A DNA stretch of 64,000 nucleotides. Origin: Planoprotostelium fungivorum (lineage: Eukaryota > Evosea > Variosea > Cavosteliida > Cavosteliaceae). Under the pieces are notes generated by a model. The model did not search any database and had not been told where the DNA came from. It saw only the letters and a program-made list of their open reading frames with translations. The translations under genes and the position numbers were made by a program. The stretch spans positions 62,001 to 126,000 of the forward strand of contig MDYQ01000448.1 in assembly GCA_003024175.1 (NCBI GenBank). The letters are read 5' to 3'. Below, in pieces: positions 1-12,175 of the stretch. The number at the start of each line of letters is the position of its first letter. Position 1 is the stretch's first letter.

Positions 1-253
1 CTCTGTGCGGAGATCGATTTGTCTGCCTCTCTTCATGACTGATGATGTGTCTCTGTTGAGTCCGTTTGTGGGCGGCAGAAATTAATCTTCTTTACGTTCA
101 TCTACAAACCTCTATCTCAACCCTGGACGACAAGAGCCGCTGCAGCTATCCATGCCAATTCTTTCTATCCACCGGTGTCTACAGGACGGTGTCATATATA
201 TGTGCCAGAGCTGACCACCGACGCGGAATCAACAAGGAGTCCACTCTGACAAA

Positions 254-3003
254 ATGATGACGTCTGGAAAGGCAATCCTGCATGATTTAGGTAACTTGTG
301 GTTCAGGGGTCACCAAGAGGCTGCATGGAGTCCCTTATGTGGGCCTCTACAACGCACAAACGTCTCGTTCACAGAATCAAAACCAGCTCCCCATCAGCAG
401 AAGCTCCTGCCATCTCGATGGAAAGCAAGGTAGAATCATGTTGTCAATTTCAAAGTTCGAAGATATTTTTGAACTCGTGCTTGTTTTCCATATCCATTTT
501 AAGATCGAGTGCAACTCTTTGGAAACTCAATTGAAACGAACAACAGACGATGCGGCATCATAAGACGACTTCTTTGGTCACAGATGCAAGCGAGAAGAAA
601 CATCATCATTTTGGACATCGGAGGAAGAAATCAACGAATGACGCCAACATACGTGAGTTGATTCAAAAATCCGAGGATTTATGTTACCCACACTTCCATT
701 GAAGACATCACGTATATCTGATGTCTAAAAGATGCATCAAAAGAGGGACACACAGTGCCTCTTGTCAAGTTTTGGAAAGCGAAAAGAGGTTTCGATCGTA
801 ACGTAGATGTCATTCCTCCAATCGTCAACGAGACCGTAGAGTGGTTATATAAATACGGTGAGATCTCATCCAACACCCCATCTTCATCACACGTCCGTAC
901 CTCTATCCATCCATAATGACGTCCATCTGATCTCATTCCAGCGTTGAGGACAGAAGGACTCTTCAGACTCAGCGGTTCCGTTGTCGATGTGAAAAAGTTG
1001 AAGAAGAAATACGACAAAGGTGAGATACCAAGCGAAGGAAGGTGTTGAAGATTCACCAGGTAAGAGTCCGGAGCTGCCATCAGATATGGACCCACACATC
1101 GTCTCCGGCCTTCTCAAACAATTCTTCATCGAACCACCCGAGTCCATTCTGACAGACGAACTCTACGAGGCCTTCTTACAGTCCGTTGGTGCGTCATCGA
1201 TCATGTCGCATGGAACATCATGCTGATGATGTGATGTGTCCGGCTTCAACTGATGAGAAGAGACAGAGATAGAAGACGAACAGGCTAGAACAGATTGTGT
1301 CATCGAAGTCCTGGGACAACTACCGCCCGCCAACAAGGCCATCTTATCTAGACTCTTCCGTCTCCTCTACACGATACAACTCCACTCTGATGAGAACAAG
1401 ATGGTGAAGACGTCTTCCATCTACAACCCGCCAAAGTCTGATTTCAATTCAGACGGCCAGCAATTTGAGTATATGTTTTGCACCCACTCTGGTGAGGAAG
1501 CAACACATGGAGATGCTGAAGGTTCTCTCTAACTCTGAAGTGACGAAATGTCTCGTTCAATTCATCATCGAAAAGTATCATGCCGTCTTCGAGGTGAGAG
1601 AGAATGGAATGTTTATGGGCGATGTATCGATCTACAACCAGCCACAACCCACTCAGAACCGTCCACGAGCTGCCGCCATCGACGGGGTGAGTCGAAGAAA
1701 TTTCATCGATTTTTTCTATTTTCTATTCTCCTTGACTTTTTTCCATTTTTTTCTATTTTCCTCTTTTTCTTCTACTTTTCTCTCTTGTCAACCTTCTCAA
1801 CTCTTTCAGGATAAGAAGATGACAGAATTCAAGAAGGCCCTCCTAAAGGGAACCGTCAGGCTGGCCCGCAACAAGATGAAAGAACTCGGACAATACGAAG
1901 ACATACAAGACATATCCAAAGAGACATCCATGCAAGAAGATCAGATCGGCATGGAAGAGCTGCAGTCGGCTCATGAGAAGAGACCCGTGCAAGAGATCGC
2001 CGTCGCACTGTGGGGAGAAGACTTCTTCGCACCGCCTGATGCTACACCCTCTTCGGTGCGATGACGTGTGATGACGTCATGATGACGTCATACAGGCCAT
2101 GGGACAGAGGGCGGCGGAGAGGCTTTTGGCCACGAGGAGTTTGAAGATGTCGCCGCAGAGAGAAAAGTGGGAGTTGTAGATGGATGGTTCTGATGGGAGT
2201 AGGAGGAACTTGTTGAACTTGGCGGACTTACCTTCGAAGGATGCGAACACGAGGCTGAGACGTCTGTCGTTGACGCCACAGGTGGGGATTTTATTTCGTT
2301 TTATTTCGTTTCATCATCATCATCGTCATCTGATGGAGATTAGATGATGCTGAGCCGAGATGACATCGTAGATCCTCTGACACAAGTCGTCGTCACGTGA
2401 GTTTCATTTGAATGTAATGGACATCTCTCACATCATGATGTAGACCACCACCTGCGGAGTTAGTCAAAGAGGCCCTACTGGCCGATTTAGACACCCAATC
2501 CGAGGAGCTGCCTGCAGATAAGAACACTCTATGTGAGATGAGGAGATCATCTTCCACCATTGACCATGCATCAGCTCCAGAGAGAACAGCGAGACTCGGT
2601 CACCATCGCACACCCTCTTCAGAAACGGCCGCGGTGCGTTTCATCCTTCTCGACCATCATCTGATTCGAGCAGCAGATCGAAAATGAGTTGGCGACACAA
2701 CTGCTGAGAAGTCTAGAGAGAGGACAAGACGAAGACACGGGGCCAGCCATTCAAAATCTAGCCGCTGAGTTTGCAGAGAAGGTGACCGGCGTGTGATTAT
2801 GAGATGGAGATCTCATTCTGAATCAGGTGCGAACCATCAGAGGATCAAAGGGAACCGTTAGAGCTGGTTCTTTTGCAGTGGCTATGAAGTTGTTCGATGT
2901 CTTTGACGCACACGTCAGTGGAGAATACAGCATGGGCGACTTTGGGGAAACAGATGAGACGACACCGGCAGCAACCGAAGGAGACAATGTCTCACAGACA
3001 TAA
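254..3003 (+). CDS. RhoGAP domain protein (multi-exon)
   Basis: The RhoGAP domain, which stimulates GTP hydrolysis by Rho/Rac GTPases, is assembled from short exons. It begins with IPPIVNETVEWL and continues with the arginine-finger region ALRTEGLFRLSG (exon from 942), DPHIVSGLLKQFF, the block ending DENKM, and SNLSICFAPTLVRK. Supported exons are 584-652, 732-857, 942-1019, 1060-1188, 1294-1403, 1453-1593, 1657-1686, 1810-2055, 2096-2166, 2203-2281, 2344-2396, 2444-2532, 2575-2633, 2674 to about 2780, and about 2827-3003. Upstream is a basic His/Lys-rich segment. The C-terminal 250 or so residues match no family I know. The start at 254 is uncertain because it needs a 16-nt intron at 291-306. 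The RhoGAP call is firm and the N-terminus weak. Confidence 0.82.
1687..1809 (+). other. Stop-free intron of the RhoGAP gene
   Basis: This segment starts GTGAGTCG and ends CTCTTTCAG. It is 123 nt long, a multiple of three, and has no in-frame stop, so reading through it adds 41 Phe/Ser-rich residues unlike the flanking helical sequence. The T-rich composition and good splice signals mark it as an intron. Retention would not disturb the reading frame. Confidence 0.7.
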
Positions 3004-3104
3004 ACATTTGAGCCACTCCTCCTCTTCTTCTTCATGATGTGTCGCTGACGGCCGTACGTCACCAGGATTTCAAGTCCTTTTAAAGAATCGGATCTTTGGT
3101 ATCG

Positions 3105-3846
3105 ATGGTCGAATCAACCCTCTTCGCCCACATCATCCTGACGGGACTAGCTCTCTGTTTCCTCTATATCTTCTCCTTCTTCAAGAACTACGGCCCGAAG
3201 ATCGGAATCAGACTATATGCAACCGGTCATATCATCGGATTGACACTGCTGGTCGCTGGCACGTGGGTTCTATGTCCAATTGGGATCACTCAAACTGACC
3301 AACAAATACCTCGATTATCATCAACCGTCACACACGCTCACATTGTGGCTGGACACATCTGCGTGGCATTTTGTATGATACTACCATTCCTCGGAGGTCT
3401 ATCACGATATCTCCTCAATCACTATGAGAATGTCCATAACCGGGAGTTCTTGCAATCTTGGTATTATGAATTTGCAACATCAATCATCGGGAGGATTCTA
3501 TTGGCGGCTCTATTACCCATCACGGTTCTATTAGGCATCCTCTCACTGCATTCGTGAGTATCGACGACAATGCATTCCATCTCTTGATTCTGATCGATCA
3601 TCCGTTAGGTTCCAAGGGTATCTCATCGCATTTTGGGTCATCCCTGTACTATTAGCCATCACGCTCTACATCATTGCACGCCTGTTAGAAAAACACGTGC
3701 GGGCCATGTCACAAGTTGTCCACGAGAGAGAACAATTGATCATGGAGAGAAAGAGAGACAACATCGTGGATGACAATTACGACAGCAAATCGTATAGCGG
3801 CACGCAAGAACAATACAGCCGCTCAGATGCATCATCTTACACATAA
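3105..3846 (+). CDS. Cytochrome b561-like multipass membrane protein
   Basis: Two exons (3105-3553 and 3609-3846) encode about 228 residues with five or six hydrophobic spans. The histidine-containing stretches GHIIG and THAHIVAGH sit at the ends of neighbouring spans, as in cytochrome b561/ferric reductase cores that bind haem and pass electrons across membranes. A hydrophilic tail of about 50 residues rich in Glu, Asp, Ser and Tyr follows the last span. It starts only 100 nt after the RhoGAP stop. No signal peptide or DOMON domain is seen. The family call rests on topology and histidines; another small multipass family is possible. Confidence 0.5.
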
Positions 3847-3881
3847 AGAAGGACCATCGTTTCATCTCTTTCATCATCTCT

Positions 3882-6800
3882 TCATCTGGGCATCTGTGTG
3901 GCTCCAAAATCGATTTTCTCCGATTGTTCTTTGTAGAGTTTGTACATCCGGGTCGCTTGGGCATGGATGTCGATCACCATCTGTTTCGTCTCGATCAGAT
4001 GATCGTCTACCTCGACTTGCAATCGACTCAGTTGAGAGAACGTTTCAGCTGCCTTCACGTCTTGATGTTCGTAATCTAACATCCAATATTTTTCCAATAA
4101 CTCCATGGTCTAATGATGATCGTCAGCGCGATCGATGGAAGATGATCGACGTGTCACCTCGCGGATGAACAAGAGGTCGGAGATCTGGATGTTGGATCGA
4201 TCTTGTAGATATTCTACTTCGTAGCCCAGTATTCGAATCAGTCTCGATAAAATGTCATCGTCCTCTTGTGCCAACTTCATGTGACCTGATCGACGTTCAG
4301 ATGTTAGTGATGATGTGAGATGATGATGCGATATGATGATGATGAGATGATGAAGTTCATCGTGAAGGTAGAAGGCTCACCATCTTCTTTCAGATTACAA
4401 ATGGTCGAAAATAATCTCAATATCCTCTGCTTAAGAGGCCTTATCTCCTCGTGTTTCTTCTTCTTCGTCATCATCTTGTTGGCAAACATCTTGATCAACT
4501 TGTTCTCGATGACGAGTTGAAACATGTTCTCTGATGCGACCAACAATTTGATCAACCCAATGATGGACATGCTGTTCTCGTTCAACATGTTCTTGATGAA
4601 ATTTGGATTCCGAACGATCCTCTCGAACCTGCACGTTGAGTCAACAGAGGAGATGATAACTCCTCACTTGTCTAATAGTTCCGGTCTCGAATTGTGGTAG
4701 CATAAGGTGCATAATATGTCCAATATTCGAAGAGAAGTGGATACCTCCACGATCGAAACGTTGGATATCATCCACTCCAGCAGGGGACACACCTGATGTA
4801 ACGTGAATCTCTCTCCTCTCTCTTCTCTCACCGCTCGCGGTAGATCGGATGTATCGACGGTCGCCTCCATTTGCTCTCGGAATCCCCTCACACTCAATCT
4901 CTTCGATCGAATGCTCGAAATCGTTCTGTCGACATTTGTCAGCCAGTGATACATGAGACGAAGATACGTCGACAATGGATGGAGTTGAATATCGAACTCA
5001 CTTGTGAGGAGGAACGGTTGTAGAGTGATCGTTGACGTGCGTGACTGTCTGTCGACACTGTCGACACCACGTCACGAGGGTGAGTACCATCAAGAGAGCA
5101 TCATCCACGATTCTCTTCTGTTTTTCGTCAAGGAAGAGGATGTGAGGATGTGAATGGAGAGGAAGGATACACTCTTGTTGATGGTAATGATGTCACTCAG
5201 TGTGTGGATCATGGTGCTGGGTGGTGCATCACCCGAGAGGGTGGCTGATACGTTGTGGAGTAGTTGTGTCTTCTGTTCCTCCCAGTGATTCTCGTTCTCA
5301 TCTGTACCGACTGTTTTCATCTCTGTCATGTCGTGTCATGATCACAGTGATGAGAAGACAGGATGATGATCATGATGATGATCGTGATCATGACCACCTG
5401 ATAGAAGAGTGAAGAAACCAGATTTGTCTTGGAAGATTCTCTTCGTCAACTTTCTCAGCTCATTCTCTTCCTCTCCTGCTTCCCTCTTCTTCTCTTCACG
5501 ATTCCTCTCCACTTCCACCACCGTCTTATCCTGTTCCACCTCATCAGCTCATCGTCGGCGTTCTCGTTAAAAATCTCACGCTCGATCGTGCCGCCATCTT
5601 TAAACTCTGTATCTCAGCCTCGTATCTCGCCATCTTATCTCTCATGCTCTGTTGTTCTGCACTCCTCTCCTCCTTCATATTCTTCATCTCTTCCTCTCTC
5701 GCTCTCGTTGCTTCCTTGCACTCTCGCAACTCCTTCTCCCTCCCCTCTTCGTCTCCGTTCTTCCTCTGCAACAGCTTCTCTAATTCTTTCGCTCTGTTGG
5801 ACTGTGTTCTCAAATCGTTCGACATCTGTACAAATCGTCACGATGAATGATCGACCATGGTGGAGGATGATATGATTCACCTTGACGTTCGTGTCTTTCA
5901 AAGCATCGATGGCTTCGTCTTTTCTCCTGAGATCTGATTTGAGATTCTGACCTTCGGCTTTCATCTTCTCTTGTTGGGCGGTCAATCGGTTGATCTCGTC
6001 TTCGAACTCTTTGATCGCCTGGGTGCTACTGTATTGTGTGGAGACTAATTCCGTCGGTGTCGCAGTGACCATCTATCGTTTGTCAGTTCGAGTTGAATCG
6101 AATGGTGATCGATCGATTATGGGTGGGAGGATGGGTGGAAATGAGAATAAATTGAAATAAAACATCTGAGATCTACCTGAATCGGACGACTGGGTGGAGG
6201 AACAGTGGGCTTCGAGAAGTTTCCAGGAAAATGATCATTGGCTCCATTGAGATGGGGTTGGTTGTAGATGGGAGACGTCTGTCCTCCCTGACCATACTGC
6301 GCTATAAATAGACTCAGCTCCACGACGTCAAAATCGACTCACGTGAAACGTTCTTCACATTTGGGACTCCCGTCTGTGGTTGTCTCAAATTCTCTGAATA
6401 AATCGGTTGTGGGTACACCTGATTGTGATTCTGTTTTCTCTCAATTTTCGTCCGAATTCACACGACTCACGTGGGTCATCGGTGGATTGGGTGGATTCGT
6501 TGGTGGGTTGTAGACGGGAGAAAGATCTTCCGGTGGTTGCAGGGCTTGCTGTGAGGCTGACATCTCTGACAATTCCAGCATGGCTTGTTCTTCCTCTACG
6601 CTGACCGAGAAATCTTCCGGTTTCAATCCATTGAAATCATCCTTGACTTTTCGTCAGAATTTCCCTCACACCTCGAGAGAGTGGATCACGTGACTCACAT
6701 TCGATACAGGGTGAACGGCTGGGGCGGGAGCCGTGGTGGTCGTTGTAGATTGTGGTGGGTTGTATTTATAATGTTGATTATTTGGAATTGCTGCATTTGG

Positions 6801-7841
6801 GCTTGTCTTCTGGATGGTCTGACGATTCTGATGAGTCTGTTGGAGGTGTGGTGACTGATTGGGTGGTACATGATGTACAGAGGTGGATCTCTGTGGATTA
6901 GGGTTTACGGAGGGAACAGGAGGTCTGCTCATATTTCCCATGGGTGTCGTGGGTGCGATCGTCTGCTTCGACGGAAAATTACTCGTTGTAGACGGACTAT
7001 TTAGGACGTCATCACTCCTCTCCTAGTACATTGCGTGGAAAATCGGATGAAAACTCACCGATTGTTCACGACCGGATGTGCAGGGGGTGATGTCTTCTTG
7101 ATGTGAAGAGTATTCTGTTGGTATAGAGGTGCCCCTCCAGGTGGTGACGTGTGATTCTGGTTGGGTGCGTTGTGCTGTCCCATCTGATTGGGACGCTGAG
7201 GTGGATTGAGATTGGGGGGTTGGTTCGTTGTAGATGGATGTATGGACATTTGTGGTTGAGGGGTGGTTGCTGCAGGACCTCTCGGTGGTGGTATCTATAC
7301 ATCGTGAGAAGATGGAAACACGTCAAGATGACGTACCCCTGGTCTCTGATGTGCATTCGGTGGTTGAGGATGCGTAGGCGTCACTTGTGGCTGCATCAGT
7401 GGTGATTGATGCTGCATCGTGGGTTGATGCATCTGGGGTGGCTGATGAACGGGAGGTCTTTGTTGTTGTGGGGGATTGTTCTTCTGGTTCATCAAATTGC
7501 CCAGAGTCTTATTATTGTTGGTCATTAGAACTGCCCTCGACGTGAAAGCGGAGGCTTTCGCTGCAGGTGAATCGATTCGGTTTTGGAATTGATTCTGTCC
7601 TTGGAAATTCTGATTAGAACCCCCAAATCGATTGGTGATGTTGTTTCCTAATATCAAAGGTGAATAAAAGGAGGAGAGTGAAAGAGTACCTTGATACGGA
7701 ACGAAACTGTTCTGATCGACTCTCTGTCTCTTGTTTGCATCTGGGTGCGAATTTGCATTCTGTGTCTGTTGTCAGATTGATCATCGTGTGATGTATATGA
7801 ATATAATATCCCACCACATAGCTGGTACTCTGGTTATTCAT
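3882..7841 (-). CDS. Pro/Gln-rich, coiled-coil, helical-repeat protein (ATRIP-like candidate)
   Basis: A multi-exon minus-strand gene starts MNNQSTSYV at 7841. The N-terminal third has a KRQRVD basic motif and long Gln/Pro/His/Asn-rich stretches (about 6.5-7.6 kb). An acidic segment containing EEEQAMLELSEMSA follows, then a strong coiled coil (about 5.4-6.07 kb). The C-terminal half (3.9-5.3 kb) is helical and repeat-like, with LLEWMISNV and LRILDILCTLCYHN, ending near FGATQMPR. An acidic recruitment motif, coiled coil and helical-repeat tail is the plan of ATR-interacting proteins (ATRIP/Rad26/Ddc2), which recruit the ATR checkpoint kinase to RPA-coated DNA. I see no diagnostic residue match, so this remains a hypothesis. 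Gene continuity is inferred from compatible splice phases. Confidence 0.45.
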
Positions 7842-8066
7842 CAGATCTCAACCGATGTGGAGACGTGACCAGTTCGTTTAAGGTGTGGAGTGTGAAGAGC
7901 TCCAGGATGAATGACTGGAAACAAAGATAAAAATTTACACAGATGAGACGAATGAAATGTTGCAAGTCGGTGATGTGATGTGTCTTTCGAGGAAACAGCA
8001 GTGGATTAAAATGAAATAAAAATCTTGAATATTTTCGCGCGCTTTCATCATTTTATCTTAGGTCAG

Positions 8067-9507
8067 ATGGCAGCCGTAGACAATACCCATCTTCCTTGGG
8101 TAGAGAAATACAGACCCTCAGAGATCAAAGATGTCGTTGGTAATGAAGATACAGTTTCGAGATTGGAAATCATTGCAGAGGAGGGAAACATGCCTAACCT
8201 CGTGATATCGGTGAGAACCTTACGCCTACATCTAAACTCACCCATCTGAAGGGTCCTCCCGGCATTGGAAAGACGACGAGCATCTTGTGTCTAGCTCACG
8301 CCCTTCTCGGTCCTTCATACAAAGAGGCAGTGCTCGAGCTGAATGCCTCGGATGAAAGGTTCGTACATTGATTTCGTTCCTCATGTTCAACGTGTGAGCA
8401 GAGGTATCGATGTAGTTCGAAATCAGATCAAGATGTTCGCACAAAAGAAGGTCAATCTTCCTGCTGGACGACACAAGATCGTCATCTTGGACGAAGCTGA
8501 CAAGTGAGCACCTCTTCATCTCTTCATCCTCCATTTGAGTGCGTTCCCCGTCGTAGAAAGAGACATGTCCACCACGGTTTTAGTCGCTCATAGATTTCAC
8601 ACAATTCAAAAGAAATACAAAAGAAGATCAGATGAAAATGATGCTGATGATGGACGATCACAAACTGACGTCATCATGACAGCATGACAGAAGGAGCACA
8701 GCAAGCCATGAGAAGAACCATGGAGGTCTTCTCTGATTCGACCCGCTTTGCCCTCGCCTGCAATTATTCAAACAAGATCATCGAGCCCATCCAATCGAGA
8801 TGTGCCATATTGCGATACACGAGATTGACAGACGCACAAGTGAGTCACATCGTTCGTGTATCACAGAGAAGTGATTTGTCTTTCAAGGTCCTGCAACGGC
8901 TGATGAAGGTGGTCGAGGCGGAGAAAGTTCCACACGATATGGAAGGTGAACATTAAAATCGATTAAAATGGACGAGACGAACGATTTCAGGATTGGAGGC
9001 GATCATCTTCACGGCAGAGGGGGACATGAGACAAGCTTTAAATAATTTGCAAGCCACTCACTCTGGTTTTAATTTCGTCAACGCAGAGAATGTCTTCCAG
9101 GTGAGAGACTACAACGAGCCATAGAGAACTGAAGTTGAGATAGGTCTGTGATCAACCACATCCTTTGGTGTTGAAATCACTCATCGATCACTGTGCTAAT
9201 GCAAAGTTCAATGAGGCTCATGATCTGTTGGAGGTCTTGTGGCAAGAGGGCTATTCATCTTCCGACATCATCTCGACTCTATTTAAAGTCGTCAAGGTGA
9301 GATCCTCCACTCTCATCGCAGTCGATGTGACGATGTGACTATGATGTGACGATGATGCAGAATCAAGAGATGGCAGAGACGACAAAGTTGTATTTCATAA
9401 GAGAGATCGGTCTCACCCACGTGAAGATCGTGCAGGGAATGAATTCTCTCCTGCAGCTCTCCGCTCTCATCGCTCATCTGTGCAAACTGAAAAACTCCGA
9501 ATCGTGA
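8067..9507 (+). CDS. RFC2: Replication factor C small subunit, RFC2 type
   Basis: About 325 residues in eight exons match the clamp-loader subunit RFC2 (yeast Rfc4), which helps load PCNA at primer-template junctions. Visible motifs are WVEKYRP at the N-terminus, Walker [27 protein letters not shown], Walker [10 protein letters not shown], the arginine-finger/sensor region [14 protein letters not shown], and [15 protein letters not shown]. The ending [19 protein letters not shown] is typical of the family collar. The intron between the Walker B exon and MTEGAQQAM (about 8503-8687) is the longest in the gene, at roughly 185 nt. Length and order agree with the family, and no key residue is missing. 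Confidence 0.95.
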
Positions 9508-9569
9508 TAAAAGTGTGAAATTGGGTGGAAAATGATTTATTCTTCATTTCCGCGAGAATATTTGGGACT

Positions 9570-11368
9570 TTATACGAGCAGAAGGGTCCCAAATCCACAT
9601 TCAGCTCTTTCCTCCAGCTGGCACCATCTACAACGAACCCCTCCCCTCATCGATCCACCAATAGCCCGCTCTGATTCTTCAGTACCTGTCCACCTTTCAA
9701 CCCCCACTCCCTCCCTTTTTTTCACCTCGATGATCATGGGCGACAACAAGAGACAGTGCAAGATCGACAGCCTCTTCAAGTTCTTCGGCAGGTTCTTTAA
9801 CGCGTGGTCCGTGATGTTCGAGCAGTTGTTGAGAGACAAGTGAACGAGACCGTGAGGTAAGTTCTTCAAGCCGACACCGCTGATGGGGCAGTAGGTGAGA
9901 GATAAGAAGGTGAGGCCGGCTGGCAGGCTCGACAGTCCATCATCTACAATCTTCCTGCAGAAGGAGAGATCTAAATGCTGGACGGAAGAGGGTAAGTCTC
10001 GTATGCCCTCCCCCGTCAGTCTCTTGCACCACGACAAGTTCAATCTCTCCATTTTCCTCGGAAGGTGACGAAAGAGATCGTCCGTGATGCTGCACGAGGG
10101 CATGTCTAAATGCCTCAAATTGGAGGGCAGATGAGACAGACCGTTGTCCGTCAATTGTACGCAAGAGCCTTGGATCGTGAGTCGAATGGATGAAAGAGTG
10201 TCTCACCTAGATCGAGTATCTGTATCGTCTTGGGTAAGAAAGACATTCCCTTGTTCGTGATTCTCTTGCAGGCCGCGAGATTGAGAGATAAGAGGCCGTC
10301 GGGCAGGTGAGACAGACCGAAATCTGTGATCTTGTCGCAATTGGAAAAGTCTAATTGGTGCATTGTCCGTGGTAGATTTGCTATGGCGTCATCGTCTACG
10401 AGAGAGCAGCAGGAGGCGTTCAGCTTCTTTAAATTTCGTGGAAAATAAGAGAATCCGACAGAAGTGATCTTGGAGAGAGACTCGACATCCAGGCGAACGA
10501 GAGAGGGAGGGAGCCGCGTGAGACCTGTTTGAAATTTGAATTTCATGGAGAGGCGCCAAAGATCACCTTCGTCGGTGATCTTCGTGCAAGCTCGGATGGA
10601 GAGATCTTCGAGGTGTTGTAGATAGTGGATGGACTTTAAACCTTCGTTATCGATGCGATTGCAACCCCTGATGTTGAGAAACTTGAGTTCGACTGGGAGG
10701 CTTAAGAGAACAGAATTGACCACACCATCGTGATATGATAGATCCAAAAACCTGATTCATCTCATCAATCTCACGATCATCATCATCATGACATCAGATC
10801 ATCAGTTGATAATCACTCACTGGATGTGTGACAATTCGGACAGAAACATGCAACTGAACCTCTTTAGATCCACTCTGCCTCTAAAGTGAACTCCGTGGAG
10901 CGTGTTGGGCATGTCCAATTTGGTGTGAGCCGATTGGACTGATTCCATCTGTTGAGTCGATTCGTCTCTCTCCCTTAAGTGAAGAACGAGGGGAAATAAA
11001 CCGTCCATGATGCGACGGTAACTGCGACAGACGAGACGAACTTGTCTTCTATCTTGTCGATCTAAAAATCTCGCCAAGATGTGGACAATATCTCTCGGCA
11101 GCTCCTCCAAAAAGCTGCACGTGTTGATGTCTGGGGAGATTAGAATGAGGATGATGTAATTGACATTACCCCCGATGAGATCTTGTGTCTCATTCTTCTC
11201 TTCGAGTGATGTAGACGTTGTTGAATCGGGTTGTTCTTCTTTCGTATCGGATGGCGTCGAATTTCCGTTATCTTCTGGAATGGGAAGGGAGCTAGCAGGT
11301 TCTCCTTCGATAGTCTCACTCTTCTCAGTAGTTCTATGAGAGATGAGAAGATGAAACGTCTGTGACAT
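9570..11368 (-). CDS. F-box and leucine-rich-repeat protein
   Basis: The start at 11368 opens a Ser/Thr/Glu-rich leader. An F-box follows (LEELPRDIVHILARFLDRQD, then VRLVCRSYRRI) that would bind Skp1 in an SCF ubiquitin ligase. About a dozen AMN1/FBXL-type LRRs come next, with the repeating pattern LPxxLxxLxLxxCxxITDxGL. They form a curved domain expected to select the substrate. The last 60 residues after LSILHCLLLSP are not LRR-like and contain a TCTACAACG element (near 9625), so the true 3' end may involve an unrecognised intron. Introns lie near 10200, 10760 and 11130. An alternative upstream start near 11430 was not phase-compatible. The substrate is unknown. Confidence 0.75.
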
Positions 11369-11513
11369 CGCGATTACCTCCTTCCGTAGAATCGAAATGG
11401 AAAACTTTCGCAGACATCATGTGAAGAGGAAGCTGTGCAACAACAACAGAGTGTTCCATCCTCTCCGAAATAGAGTTCGTTGGGGTCGTGACTTTGTCCA
11501 TGCTGGAGTCACG

Positions 11514-11960
11514 TCAGATCCTTCCATGGAAAGTTGATGCTATCATCCATTTGTTCGTACTTTCACTGAAACGAAGAAAGGTGATGAATAACTTCATTGG
11601 GTCAGTCTCACCTCTCCTTCTCTCATTAGAGAGTGTTGTTCCCTCTTATCAGTCAGATTACTGCATGAAGAGCTCGGAGCTAGTGGAGCCGAGCAAGCAT
11701 AAGTCTCTGATTCCAATGAGGAGCTGCTTGTTACATCCAGCAGAGTTGGTGGTCGGGGCATGAGGATACCCGCAGCCAGCTCAGCTGCGTTAATGGCTTG
11801 TGTAAGACACGGAAGCTTCGGCATTCCTCTCTTGTCTCTGCAATGATTCTTCAACATTACAAAACACAACACCATCTCTTCTCACCTCTGGTCTGAGACA
11901 ATAATGGGCACAGTCGATAATATAGACGACTCTAGTGTTGCTGTGGATGAGATCCTGTTC
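11514..11960 (-). CDS. Unrecognised small gene or gene fragment
   Basis: Two or three exons with compatible phases give a plausible protein on the minus strand, including STVPIIVSDQR, then LPCLTQAINAAELAAGILMP, a Ser-rich stretch, and the end WMIASTFHGRI. Introns are suggested at about 11871-11910 and 11587-11630. I cannot find a convincing start codon. The region just upstream (11963-12175) is open on the plus strand in a Lys/Thr-rich frame of doubtful status. I do not recognise a family. It could be a short real gene, a partial model, or a pseudogene between the F-box and LRR-PP2C genes. Confidence 0.3.
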
Positions 11961-12175
11961 GTATGTTCGCTACTCCCAAAAAATCGTCAAGGACGAAAAT
12001 TCACGCGTTGAAACCGGAACAGACCCGTTCCATCATCGCGCTCAATGCACCATCGCTTCCACAAACTGACACCTCGTCTTATGTCTTCAGATGTCCTTCT
12101 ATCCAGCCCGTTACACAGAAGAGAAGATTGATCGAAAGAACCAACGACAGCCATTTATGCAACAGACATTTTACA

